A DNA stretch of 64,000 nucleotides, from NCBI RefSeq assembly GCF_023051105.1, contig NZ_JALKIL010000008.1, positions 1-64,000 on the forward strand, read 5' to 3'. Shown piece after piece: positions 45,453 through 55,363 of the stretch (within the stretch, counting starts at the first letter, position 1; each line of letters opens with the position of its first letter). The notes beneath the pieces were generated by a model. That model saw nothing but the letters and a program-made list of their open reading frames with translations. It made no database searches and was not told where the DNA came from. Made by a program: the position numbers and the translations under genes. Source of the stretch: Anaerobiospirillum sp. NML120449 (GTDB lineage: Bacteria; Pseudomonadota; Gammaproteobacteria; Enterobacterales; Succinivibrionaceae).

Positions 45453-46193
45453 ATGGAAGAACAGGAAAAGATTGAAGTACACAGCTGCAGCGGCAGTTGC
45501 TCTGTACCATCAAAGCAGAGCAGCCTCTGGGAGATTTTCATCAAGGGCATCTGGAAAGACAATCCAGGTCTTTGCCAGTTGCTGGGCATGTGTCCTCTGC
45601 TTGCTGTGACCACCTCAGCTGCCAATGCTCTGGGCCTCGGCATTGCCACCATTGTGGTTATGGTCATGAGCTCCATGGTGATTTCCCTGATCCGCAAGAT
45701 TATTGTTCCTGAGGTACGTATCCCTATTTATGTGGTAATCATTGCCTCTCTGGTAACAGTAGTGCGCTTTGAAATCGAGGCCTATTTCCCTGAGCTGTAT
45801 CAGCAGCTGGGCATTTATCTGGCCCTGATTGTTACCAACTGCATTATCATGGGCCGTGCTGAGGCCTTTGCCGGCAAGAACAATCTGCTGCGCTCTACTG
45901 TGGATGCCATTGCCTGCGGTATTGGCTTTGCTCTGGTGCTCTTTGCCCTTGGCTCCATTCGTGAAATCATAGGTAACGGCACCCTCTTCGTAGGCTCAGC
46001 CGATATTCTCGGTCAGTGGGCTACCAGCCTTGAGATGCACTTCTTCGACTCTGACATGTCAGTGCTGATTGCCATCCTGCCACCAGGCGGCTTCTTCGTA
46101 CTGGCGTTCCTCATTGCCGGCAAGAACGCTCTGGACAATTTCTCCCGCAACCGAGCCGACCGCCGCAACCGCATCAAGGTCATCAACGTCTAA
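45453..46193 (+). CDS. rsxE: Rnf/Rsx complex subunit E
   Basis: RsxE is a six-helix membrane subunit homologous to RsxA and packed against it. The 246-residue protein begins with a short Cys-containing cytoplasmic extension. It carries the family signatures LCQLLGMCPLLAVTTSAANALGL and LALIVTNCIIMGRAEAFA. E. coli RsxE is 231 residues. AGGAAAG lies upstream of ATG 45453. A hairpin terminator follows, closing the rsx cluster; nth is not downstream as it is in E. coli. Confidence 0.95.
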   Translation: MEEQEKIEVHSCSGSCSVPSKQSSLWEIFIKGIWKDNPGLCQLLGMCPLLAVTTSAANALGLGIATIVVMVMSSMVISLIRKIIVPEVRIPIYVVIIASLVTVVRFEIEAYFPELYQQLGIYLALIVTNCIIMGRAEAFAGKNNLLRSTVDAIACGIGFALVLFALGSIREIIGNGTLFVGSADILGQWATSLEMHFFDSDMSVLIAILPPGGFFVLAFLIAGKNALDNFSRNRADRRNRIKVINV

Positions 46194-46256
46194 CCAGCGT
46201 CCGCCCCATACTGGACAATACCCACAAGTCCAGCACGCTAACGGACCATACACAAC

Positions 46257-46295
46257 ATCAGGCCGCCCTGCAGTTTCTGCCAGGCGGCCTGATTT
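46257..46295 (+). terminator. Terminator after rsxE
   Basis: A 13-bp stem (ATCAGGCCGCC-TG / CAGGCGGCCTGAT, one bulged C) followed by TTTGT. Confidence 0.8.
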
Positions 46296-46929
46296 GTAAT
46301 TGCCATCCGCAACCAGCGCATCCGTCCCATCCCCAAAGTCCTGCCACATCGGCTGACCGCACCAGATTTGCCCATCCCACCAGCACACTGCCCAGAAGCA
46401 TTCTGCCAGCAGCATTGTGCCCAGCAGCTGGCACGACCAGGCCATCAATTCCCACCCCTCCCAGCCTGTCGAACTTATACGACCTGTATTACAAGACAGC
46501 CCTGTAATTTTTTCAAAGCCCGTCCATCGCTCAAGTACGTCTTTATGGCCGTTCTGCTAAACGGCAAAAAAATGTTAACCAGATCACATTTTACTCAAGA
46601 TTTGCATATGATAGGATTTATCATTAAATAGGCGTACAATGTGCGCCAATTTAAAAATGGCCCTTAAATAAGCCATTTATAAAGCCTTATGACAGTAATT
46701 GCCATGCGGCTGCACCTGTTGCTTAATGAGACATTTATGATCATCAGGCATATTAGCCCATATACTGAAGTAATGCCTGTCAGGCCTTTCAGAATTTCCC
46801 GCTGCGCTGACGTGTCTTTGCGCAGCTGAACAGTCTTTCCTTTCACTGCTCCGGCTCCAGTCTCCGGACAGTCCTGTGATGTGCCACATACGCGCACAGG
46901 GCTCTGCTCCTTACTTAGAGATCTTACTT
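46296..46929. other. Intergenic region upstream of yhjX-like gene
   Basis: About 630 bases without a gene. The first part is C-rich; AT-rich sequence at about 46540-46680 contains TACAAT (46635-46640), a possible -10, but no good -35. The rest would be a leader of about 290 bases. Confidence 0.45.
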
Positions 46930-48360
46930 ATGGTTCAGATTAAGACCCTTATCGGTTCCCTCCTGGTGCTGCTGGCACTGGGTTCGGTTTACGCCTGGTC
47001 CTTATTCAACCTGCCACTTAGTGACAAGTTTGAACTGGACATCGGTGCCATAGCCTTTACCTTCGGTATCATGACCCTCTTCCTTGCCATTGGCAGCTCC
47101 AGCTCCGGCTTCCTCAAGCTGCGTATTGGCATGCAGAACGTAGTTGCCCTGAGCGCAGTATGCTGCGGTCTGGGTCTGATGATTGCTGCTTTTGCCCCTA
47201 ATCTGTGGGTACTGTACTTAAGTGGCGGTGTGCTGCTGGGCTTTGGTGATGGCATTGGCTATATGCTGGTTCTGACCAACTGCGTAAAGTTCTTCCCTAA
47301 GCATAAGGGCCTTATTTCTGCCTTATGTATCGGTGCCTACGGTCTTGGTTCTCTGGTCTACAAGAGTGTATTCAGCTACCAGCTGTCCAACCATGACCTG
47401 ACCACTGCCCTGCTTACCTGGGGTGTTTCTGCTACCGTTATCGTAACCTTCGGCTCTGTACTCATTTATGACGCCATGAAGCAGGCCTCTGTAGTAAGCA
47501 GCAACAAGTCTACCCGTGAGTATGATCTGCAGAGCGCTATTCGTACCCTTCCATACTGGCTGCTTTCCATAATGTTCTTTATTGACTGCATGGTTGGCCT
47601 GTACATCATCGGTGTAGCCTCCAACCTTGGTACTGCCCTGCTCGACATGTCCCTGACCGAGGCTGCCACTGCCGTCAGCGTGGTTGCCATTGCCAACATT
47701 GCCGGTCGTCTTATCATGGGTATGCTCTCAGACAAGATGCCACGTATTCGACTGATTACTTTCGATCAGTGCCTGTCTCTGATTGCCATTCTGATGTTTG
47801 TGGCCATTCCACTGACCCCTACACTGTTCTTTGCCGCTGTAGCTCTGGTAGCTTTCTCCTTTGGTGGCACTCTGACCATCTACCCATCCATCATTTCCGA
47901 CTTCTTTGGCATCCGTAACCTTGCCAAGAACTATGGTCTTCTCTATCTGGGCTTTGGTCTGGGCTCCCTCTTTGGTTATGCAGCTGCCTATATATTCGGC
48001 TCATACAACCTGACCTTCCTGATGATGAGCATTATGATTGTAGTTGCCATCGTGGCCTCATTAATGGTCAAGCTGCCAGCTGAGCTCACCGAAAGCCACA
48101 AGGAACTGGTACGCACCAATAAGATCCGTACTCCAGAAGAGCAGGCTGCCGCCGCTACTGCTGCATGGCAGAAGGCCTCCTCCATGTTTGCAAGTCCAGC
48201 CCAGCCAGCCGCCGCTGCCGCCGCTCCAGCAGCTGCCGCCGCTCCAGCAGCTGCCACACCAGCTGCCGCTACCAGCACCGAGGGCGCCGCACCGGCCAAC
48301 GACGCTGCAGCTGGTGCTGCAACTGATGCCGTCAAGAGTGAGGCTCAGCTCAAGGTCTAA
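46930..48360 (+). CDS. yhjX: YhjX-like MFS transporter
   Basis: A 12-helix major facilitator of the oxalate/formate-antiporter group, closely resembling E. coli YhjX, whose gene is induced by pyruvate. Matching segments include ALGSVYAWSLFNLPLSDKF, GLISALCIGAYGLGSL, GRLIMGMLSDKMPRIR and IRNLAKNYGLLYLGFGLGS. The 476-residue protein exceeds YhjX (about 400) by an Ala/Pro/Thr-rich cytoplasmic tail from about residue 415. It probably moves a small carboxylate, which would suit a fermenting cell; the substrate is not known from sequence. ATG 46930 fits the family N-terminus; the in-frame ATG at 46876 was rejected as too far upstream. The ribosome binding site is weak (AGAG). Confidence 0.82.
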   Translation: MVQIKTLIGSLLVLLALGSVYAWSLFNLPLSDKFELDIGAIAFTFGIMTLFLAIGSSSSGFLKLRIGMQNVVALSAVCCGLGLMIAAFAPNLWVLYLSGGVLLGFGDGIGYMLVLTNCVKFFPKHKGLISALCIGAYGLGSLVYKSVFSYQLSNHDLTTALLTWGVSATVIVTFGSVLIYDAMKQASVVSSNKSTREYDLQSAIRTLPYWLLSIMFFIDCMVGLYIIGVASNLGTALLDMSLTEAATAVSVVAIANIAGRLIMGMLSDKMPRIRLITFDQCLSLIAILMFVAIPLTPTLFFAAVALVAFSFGGTLTIYPSIISDFFGIRNLAKNYGLLYLGFGLGSLFGYAAAYIFGSYNLTFLMMSIMIVVAIVASLMVKLPAELTESHKELVRTNKIRTPEEQAAAATAAWQKASSMFASPAQPAAAAAAPAAAAAPAAATPAAATSTEGAAPANDAAAGAATDAVKSEAQLKV

Positions 48361-48442
48361 TGCTGCAAGGCTCTCAATCAGACCTTTTCCCATAAACTTA
48401 TGCCAGCATAAGTAACAGCTACCGGAGTTTATGTCCGGACAG

Positions 48443-48475
48443 AAAAAAGGCAGTCCCCAGTGGACTGCCTTTTTT
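48443..48475 (+). terminator. Terminator after yhjX-like gene
   Basis: A stem AAAAAGGCAGTCC / GGACTGCCTTTTT with a 5-base loop and flanking A and T runs. Confidence 0.92.
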
Positions 48476-48972
48476 CATGTATGCCAGATCAGTGTCTTTG
48501 CGCTGAAATTGTGAGCTCAGTCATGTAATCCTCTTTGCCGCAAATCCCAGTAAAATCGTGCTTATCATTCCCATATTTATGCCACAGCGGCAATAAGTGG
48601 CAAGTTACAACGACAGATATACAAATGTGTATAGTGTCGCGGCAAAGTATAGACCATAGTTTATCTATAATTTTGCCATGACTGGCTTATATTTAAGGAT
48701 GACGGTCTATTAAGACGAAAAGCCCGTGCGTACGGCCCTTGCGCATCATTTATACAAAGCGAATGTATGATTTTATGTATGAAAAAACGTTGCAACAAGG
48801 TCATGTTGAAACAGTAAAAACCGCTTATTTGTGGGCGGCAAGCATTGCCGCATTTTCCTGGCACACAGATTGCCTTTATATTCCGTGTAACAGCTATGAA
48901 AAGTCCAATTGAGGAACTGGATTTTTCAATCACATATAGCTGATTAATCCATATATATCGGGGTATTAGAAG
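48476..48972. other. Intergenic region upstream of first flgE
   Basis: About 500 AT-rich bases with no gene. It contains a perfect sigma-54 promoter (48859-48873) and should hold upstream activator (FlrC/FlgR-type) sites, which I cannot identify. Confidence 0.6.
48859..48873 (+). promoter_or_regulatory. Sigma-54 (RpoN) promoter for first flgE
   Basis: TGGCAC-N5-TTGC matches the -24/-12 consensus perfectly. It lies about 100 bases before the flgE start, as expected for a middle-class flagellar gene. Confidence 0.88.
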
Positions 48973-50628
48973 ATGTTTGGCATTTCCGTAAGTGGTATCA
49001 AGAATTCGCAGAAGCATATCGATGTAACATCGAATAACATTGCGAACTCCAATTCATTCGGCTTCAAGAAGTCTCGTGCTGAGTTTGCTGACGTATACGC
49101 AAACAGCATTTTCGCCAATGGCAAGACTGCCAGCGGCATGGGTGTAGTAAACACCACCGTAGCTCAGCAGTTCGTACAGGGCAACCTCTCTGGCGACACT
49201 GGCAATCCTCTGGATATGGCTATTCAGGGCAATGGTTTCTTCGTTCTGTCCTCTCCAGGCAACGCAGGCCACACTTTCACCCGTAACGGCGCTTTCCAGA
49301 CTGACAACGAGGGTTACATCGTAACCGCTACTGGTGACTATCTGATGGGCTGGGACGTTAACGCCGAAGGTGGCGCTGCCTCCCTGGACCTCAACAGCAC
49401 CCACAAGATCCAGCTTCCATCCGACACTGGCGCCCCTAATGCCTCCAGCAGCGTTGGCATCACCGTAAACCTGCCAGCCGACAAGCCAGGCGTCAAGTTC
49501 GAAGACATGACTGTAGATCCTTGGGGCAAGACTCAGAACCCTGATGATCTGAAGGCTGATAAGCTTCAGTATGGCATCATGCGTAAGCCGGACGGCACTA
49601 TTGACACTGCCCAGCCTCCAGCAGCTGACTCTTTTAAGCAGTATATCCACAACTTTGATCCAAAGGATTCTAAGACCTATCACGCTTCTACATCCCAGAC
49701 TATTCATGACTCTCTGGGTCGTGCTCACACTCTGACCTACTACATGATCAAGATGGGTCCTGAGAATGCAACCGATGGTGTCAACAACACCAACTGGATG
49801 GTATTACCATTTGTTGATGGCAAGCCAGTCGACGTGGCATCTCAGAATGGTGAGAACCCAGTTGCTTTAACTGTTCCAGGTACCAGCACTTCATCTGTAG
49901 CCGGTTCTAATTTCTTTGGCTTCCAGATGACTTTTGAGCCAAATGGTGAGCTCAAGGGCATGGTACCAGGCAAGATTGATCTGGTAAATCCTGCAGGCGG
50001 CAACCTGACAAACAGCTTACGACAGACACTGTTCGGTAAGCCAGGTGATCAGGCAGGCGGATCAATGGGCGGCAACACATACTTTGATCAGACTTTCGAA
50101 ACTGATCCAGCCGGCGGTAAGAAACCACACTACACTGGTGACGGTTCTCTGCACTCCTCAATCGGTCCAGGTGTAGATCCAGAGCAGGTTGTTAACATCA
50201 AGTTCGGTGCTACCCAGTACGGTTCCACCAACTTCCAGGTTACTGGTGCCCCAACCAATGACGGCTACTCCACCGGTATTCTCACCGGCATGGCAGTAGA
50301 CGAGAACGGTATTATTCAGTGCGAATACTCCAACGGCCAGCGTGAAGCCATTGGTAAGGTAGCACTTGCAGACTTTGCAAACGCTCAGGGCCTCACCAAG
50401 ATCGGTGACACCCAGTGGAAGCAGTCCAACAGCTCCGGCGAAGCCCGAGCCATGGAAGCTAACAACGGCTCTGCCGGTTCCATTAAGGGTTCCAACCTTG
50501 AGCTTTCCAACGTAGATTTAACTGCCGAGCTCGTAGAGCTGATCACTGCCCAGCGTAACTACCAGGCAAATGCTCAGTCTCTGCAGACCAACAGCACTGT
50601 AATGGACAGTATCCTCAACATCCGTTAA
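48973..50628 (+). CDS. flgE: Flagellar hook protein FlgE (copy 1)
   Basis: FlgE polymerises into the hook, the universal joint between basal body and filament. The 551-residue protein has the axial-protein N-terminus (MFGISVSGIKNSQKHIDVTS, then NNIANSNSFGFKKSRAEF), the TGNPLDMAIQGNGFFVL segment and the C-terminal helix (VDLTAELVELITAQRNYQAN, ending DSILNIR). It is longer than E. coli FlgE (402) because of an enlarged central domain. The gene is not within a flgBCDEFG operon; it stands alone behind its own sigma-54 promoter and ahead of its own terminator. A paralogue of the same architecture lies 2.3 kb downstream. Confidence 0.95.
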   Translation: MFGISVSGIKNSQKHIDVTSNNIANSNSFGFKKSRAEFADVYANSIFANGKTASGMGVVNTTVAQQFVQGNLSGDTGNPLDMAIQGNGFFVLSSPGNAGHTFTRNGAFQTDNEGYIVTATGDYLMGWDVNAEGGAASLDLNSTHKIQLPSDTGAPNASSSVGITVNLPADKPGVKFEDMTVDPWGKTQNPDDLKADKLQYGIMRKPDGTIDTAQPPAADSFKQYIHNFDPKDSKTYHASTSQTIHDSLGRAHTLTYYMIKMGPENATDGVNNTNWMVLPFVDGKPVDVASQNGENPVALTVPGTSTSSVAGSNFFGFQMTFEPNGELKGMVPGKIDLVNPAGGNLTNSLRQTLFGKPGDQAGGSMGGNTYFDQTFETDPAGGKKPHYTGDGSLHSSIGPGVDPEQVVNIKFGATQYGSTNFQVTGAPTNDGYSTGILTGMAVDENGIIQCEYSNGQREAIGKVALADFANAQGLTKIGDTQWKQSNSSGEARAMEANNGSAGSIKGSNLELSNVDLTAELVELITAQRNYQANAQSLQTNSTVMDSILNIR

Positions 50629-50665
50629 CAGTAGTAGTTAAAACATCGATTAAAAATACTCCATT

Positions 50666-50692
50666 AAGGCCGGGCGCAAGTCCGGCTTTTTT
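50666..50692 (+). terminator. Terminator after first flgE
   Basis: A GCCGG / CCGGC stem with flanking A-T pairs, an 8-base loop and TTTTTT. Confidence 0.8.
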
Positions 50693-52971
50693 GGGATTTG
50701 TACAGTCGATATCTCTCTCAGAACACCTGCGCAAGCCCAGGAATTCTGCTCTCTCTTGTCTCATCAGACTCTCCTGTCTCTTTCCCTTCTTTCAGGTTCC
50801 CCGCCATTCTCAAGGCATTTGACCTGATCACCCCTCAAACAAATTCCCTTTCTCTGCTCATCCCCTTACCTTACCTTTCCATTCATTTACCTGTCTGTAC
50901 GTCTCCTCTCAACGCTAATTTTTCCAGTACTATCCCTTGCCATTGATTCTGCAATCGTCTGAATCCGTCATTCCACACTGTTTATCTGCTGCAGAGCTGT
51001 ACAGCTTGCGACTCTCTTCACTTCACCTCATTTACTTCCCTTGACATGTTATCTGCACAAGAGCATCAGCAGCCATGCTTTAACTCATCACCATACCTGT
51101 GCTTACCGCATAAATAAGCCTCAAGCCCCTCATTACCTTACTTGCCATACAGCCCGTGGCCCCAGCATTGGCATAATCCCCAGAATTGTATCCGCTTTAA
51201 TGCTCACAAATGCCCATAGCAGCACATACTTCCCATTGTTATGTGCTCTTCAGCTGATACTCAGTCTCAGCCTGCACATATGATCCTGTCTCCCAGCACA
51301 GAGATACTTTAAAAAGTATTAATGACATCATGTTTGACCTGGCATGTCCCAGCGCAAACTTAATGATTTACCCAGGAAACTAATCCCTTACCAGGCAGAG
51401 ATTATTCCCGGCGATACAGGTACTGAAAGTGACTGCTTATTATCGACTGGGGCGTACCAGAAGCCACTCACTATTTTGCCTTGATTACGTGTGTACACTT
51501 AAAACCCAGATGCCTTTTACCAGCTTAAAGCTCAATGCTTTAAATAGACCTGCAGCACGGACCCATGCAATGCAGACGCAGTCACACCTGTCAGATAATA
51601 CTTTATAAAGTATTTAGTAGATTAAACGTCAAACAGGGATTTATGGGCATTATCAGTTCTATGTCCACAGGGTTATGGCTGTACAAAATCGCAGCATTCT
51701 TATTTTGAATGTCTCGCTTCATATGCTCAGTTGCTGTTTCAGAAACTATCATCTTTTAGTTTTCCATTTTCAGGCAATGAGCTTTACAAAATCAGGTTTA
51801 GCAGCATATGTCACATAGCATCATACAGGCAAAGCCTCACTGCAATGTCAGCATATAAGTATTAGCTCTCACTACTGCAAGAAACTAAAACTTTAAGTTC
51901 ATGCATGATTGCAGCTACCTTATTTACAACCGGTGCCTTACCCATGGCTAACCATGGCTACAAGTCCCTTCCTCTTTAACCCTGGCTGCACTTCTCACGA
52001 TCCTTTCTATGAACTCATCCCTCTGCAATTAGCAACTGCTTACAGCATCTTCAGATGCTGTAGTGACTCTGGATGCTACTGCATAGACTGTAGTTATGGG
52101 CTTCGAACACAATGCTCCCTGCCTGACAGTGACAGTCCATGTACATAGCGTTATTGGCCGTCGGTTGTCAGCTTATATATATATGATGGCCCCTCATCCC
52201 TCATGGTTTATATGAGCTGCTGGCTAAGACAGCGGCAGACCTTGTTGGGGAGGTCCAGGTGTGCTTTGTAAGCTGATATATAAGTATGGCGTTTTGTAGA
52301 GCTTTGCCGGGATGGTTTTATATTTACATCTCTGGCAAGTGCTGTGGCAAGGTGAGGCGGTAAATGCCTCTGGCTTTGCCATGCGGCAGTAATGGCTCTG
52401 CCAAGGTTGCCGGTGGCCATCATTGCAGCTCATTATTGCCCTGAGCATGCCATATTGCGTCCCTTACAGTCTTTTGGGCCATCCTGATCCTTAGTGGCAA
52501 TTGCCAGGTGCCAGAAAAATACACTTGTGTGCATTTTCGGACATAGGATGCCCGCCACGGCACTTTGATGTCTTAAACCAGGTTAACTGTTGCCAGAATT
52601 TCAAATATAAAAACAGGCACGCTTGCTGCAATAGTATGTACAGGTGACATGAACGGTTTTATAAAGCATGTCATCTCATAAGGATAAAGCCTTTTATATA
52701 AGCAAAACGCGCTTAAATAAAGGTTCCAGACAGAATACAAAACGCTTTTGTATATTAAAAAGCGCGTAATATTCACCTTCTGACTGGACCTGGCACAATC
52801 CTGGCAATACCAGGTATAACCAGGACAATTTACTGAATTATCGATGCCCAAAACCTGGCACTCATATTGCTAAAGTGTTAGTACAGCCATAAGAAACATA
52901 CTAATAAAAATTAAAAAGCATATTGTTTCTAGTTCTATATAAACGGCTGTTTTATTATCGGAGTATTTATA
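50693..52971. other. 2.3-kb non-coding region between flgE copies
   Basis: No credible gene. The first ~250 bases are strongly C/T-biased and poor in G on the plus strand. The remainder is mixed and AT-rich, with a short TATATATATA run near 52176. The end carries a second sigma-54 promoter (52856-52870). Open frames are short, lack ribosome binding sites and resemble nothing I know; decayed genes are possible but not demonstrable. Confidence 0.55.
52856..52870 (+). promoter_or_regulatory. Sigma-54 (RpoN) promoter for second flgE
   Basis: TGGCAC-N5-TTGC, a perfect -24/-12 match about 100 bases before the second flgE start. This is the same arrangement as copy 1, although the surrounding sequence has diverged. 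Confidence 0.88.
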
Positions 52972-54633
52972 ATGTTTGGCATTTCAGTTAGCGGTATTAA
53001 GAATTCGCAAAAGCATATTGATGTTACTTCCAATAACATCGCAAACTCAAATTCCTTTGGTTTCAAGAAGTCTCGTGCAGAGTTTGCAGACATATACTCA
53101 AACAGCATCTTCACCAATAACAAGACTTCCACTGGTATGGGTTCTGTAAACACCACTGTTGCTCAGCAGTTCGTACAGGGCAACCTGTCCGGCGACACTG
53201 GAAACCCGCTTGATATGGCCATTCAGGGCAGCGGCTTCTTTGTGCTGTCCACCCCGGGAAGTAATACTCCATCTTTTACTCGTAACGGCGCCTTCCAGAC
53301 AGACAATGAAGGCTACATCGTTACCGCTACCGGTGACTATCTGATGGGCTGGGACGTCAATGCAGACGGTTCCTCTTCATCCCTCGATCTCAACGGTACC
53401 CACAAGCTTCAGCTGCCATCTGACACCGGCGCTCCACAGATGTCTACCAACATCGGCATCAGCGTCAACCTCCCAGCTGACAAGGATCCTGTAAAGTTCA
53501 CAGACCAGGCTAAAGACCCTTGGGGCAAGATTGGTAATGCCGCCGATCTCACAGCTGACAAGATTAAGTACGGTATTACCCGTAACCCGGACGGCACTCC
53601 AGGTACTGCAGGTGATCCAGGTACTTTTAAGCAGTACATTGTGGACTTCGATCCAAAGAATTCCAGCACCTATCACGCCTCTACATCTCAGACTATTCAC
53701 GACTCACTCGGTCGTGCTCATACCCTGACTTACTACATGGTAAAGATGGGTCCAGAGGCTGAAGGCTCCAATAATACAGTTTGGAACGTGTTTCCATTCG
53801 TTGACGGTCAGCCTGTAGATATTGCTGCAAAGGACGGTCAGAATCCAGTAGTCATGACTGTTCCTGAAGGTAAATCATCTGTAGCCGGTTCAAACTTCTT
53901 CGGCTTCCAGATGGTATTCGAGCCTAATGGCGAATTAAAGCAGCAGGTGCCAGGCAAATTAGAGCTGGTAAACCCTGCTGATCCAGCAGCCGCACTCAGC
54001 AGCCTCCGTCAGAGCCTGTTTGGTGCTCCAGGCATGAATGTTCCTGGTGCAGGCGGTACCCCTGACTTCGGTGCACTTGGTGTTAACGTATACGACCGCA
54101 CCTTTGAGGCAGATGCCAACGGCAATCCATCCCATTACAAGGGCAATGGCTCCCTGCACAGCGCTATTGGCCAGGGCACTGACCCACAGCAGTATATCAA
54201 CATCAACTTTGGTGGCACCCAGTACGGTTCAACCAACTTCCAGGTAACCGGCGCACCAACCAATAACGGCTATTCAACCGGCGTTCTCACCAGCATGTCC
54301 GTAGATGAAAACGGCATCATTCAGTGTGAGTACTCAAACGGCCAGCGTGAAGCCATTGGCAAGGTAGCACTGGCAGACTTCCAGAACGCCCAGGGCCTGC
54401 GCAAGATTGGCGATACCCAGTGGCAGCAGACAAGTTTCTCAGGCGATGCTATCGCCATGGAGGCCAACACCGGTTCTGCCGGCTCTATTAAGGGCTCCAA
54501 CCTCGAACTTTCTAACGTTGACCTGACTTCCGAGCTTGTTGAGCTGATTACAGCTCAGCGTAATTACCAGGCCAACGCCCAGTCTCTTCAGACTAACAGC
54601 ACTGTAATGGACGCAATCCTCAACGTTCGTTAA
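52972..54633 (+). CDS. flgE: Flagellar hook protein FlgE (copy 2)
   Basis: A 553-residue second hook protein, nearly identical to copy 1 over the N-terminal 40 residues and the C-terminal 60, with many scattered substitutions and small indels in the central exposed domain (for example around residues 335-400). The conserved ends are those needed for export by the flagellar type III system and for polymerisation. GGAG lies about 9 bases before ATG 52972. Two intact hook genes, each with its own promoter, suggest mixed hooks or conditional use; which one predominates cannot be read from sequence. Confidence 0.95.
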   Translation: MFGISVSGIKNSQKHIDVTSNNIANSNSFGFKKSRAEFADIYSNSIFTNNKTSTGMGSVNTTVAQQFVQGNLSGDTGNPLDMAIQGSGFFVLSTPGSNTPSFTRNGAFQTDNEGYIVTATGDYLMGWDVNADGSSSSLDLNGTHKLQLPSDTGAPQMSTNIGISVNLPADKDPVKFTDQAKDPWGKIGNAADLTADKIKYGITRNPDGTPGTAGDPGTFKQYIVDFDPKNSSTYHASTSQTIHDSLGRAHTLTYYMVKMGPEAEGSNNTVWNVFPFVDGQPVDIAAKDGQNPVVMTVPEGKSSVAGSNFFGFQMVFEPNGELKQQVPGKLELVNPADPAAALSSLRQSLFGAPGMNVPGAGGTPDFGALGVNVYDRTFEADANGNPSHYKGNGSLHSAIGQGTDPQQYININFGGTQYGSTNFQVTGAPTNNGYSTGVLTSMSVDENGIIQCEYSNGQREAIGKVALADFQNAQGLRKIGDTQWQQTSFSGDAIAMEANTGSAGSIKGSNLELSNVDLTSELVELITAQRNYQANAQSLQTNSTVMDAILNVR

Positions 54634-54676
54634 CAGAAGCCTGAAAGACGATACTACCGATTAAATACTCCAACCA

Positions 54677-54710
54677 CGTCGGGTTCAATGCGAACCCGGC
54701 GTTCTTATTT
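54677..54710 (+). terminator. Terminator after second flgE
   Basis: A CGTCGGGTTC / GAACCCGGCG stem (one mismatch) with a 5-base loop, followed by TTCTTATTTT. Confidence 0.75.
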
Positions 54711-55363
54711 TGTAGAGTATCTAAAATCGCTTTCTATTGAGTTCTGTAAATCTTCTTTAGAAGATACGGCTTACAGTCAGCCTTGCTTTCTTCTCCTTCT
54801 TCACTTCTCCTCCTCCGTGCCTTTTCTTTCCTCCTTTCCTTTCCCGTACATTCCATTTTCATCCATTCCCCTTTTTACATCCGTTCACTTCAATTTCACT
54901 TTTCCTGCGTTCACAATTCAATTCGCGCTCTCTGCCTACTGCTCCAAGGTGCTAATTGCTTGCGTCAGCTCTCGCTTTCCCCTTATGCAAAGCAGATCAT
55001 TATGAGCGTAAATTTCCTGTAGTGATTTCTGTGTTTATGTCTTTGCGCTAACAGGAATTACACATCTATCATCGACGAAAACGGACAAAAACACTTGTAT
55101 GTAAGTATGCTGAAAAGCCTGTCAGTACTTGCCTGGCCGCCATTTTGTTGTGCCATTTACATCCATTAACGTTGTATCAAGCTGATGGTATATAAAAGAT
55201 GCTTTTCACGTTATTTCAAGGCCTTTGGGTAACATACCCTTCGCAGGTTGCCTCTTTGATAATGACGTTAAAAAACTGCCTCCCAAGGCCGGTAAAGGTT
55301 CGATAGAGAAAGAAGTATCAGTACTGTCCCACGAGAGGACAAAGTACACATAAAGGTGCAATC
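54711..55363. other. Intergenic region with C/T-rich tract and flagellin promoter
   Basis: No gene. Bases about 54780-54900 are almost entirely C and T with very few G, paralleling the region after the first flgE. The sigma-28 promoter of the next flagellin lies at 55269-55295. Confidence 0.6.
55269..55295 (+). promoter_or_regulatory. Sigma-28 (FliA) promoter for flagellin
   Basis: TAAA-N15-GCCGGTAA, one mismatch from the consensus TAAA-N15-GCCGATAA. It lies about 70 bases before the flagellin start. Confidence 0.8.
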
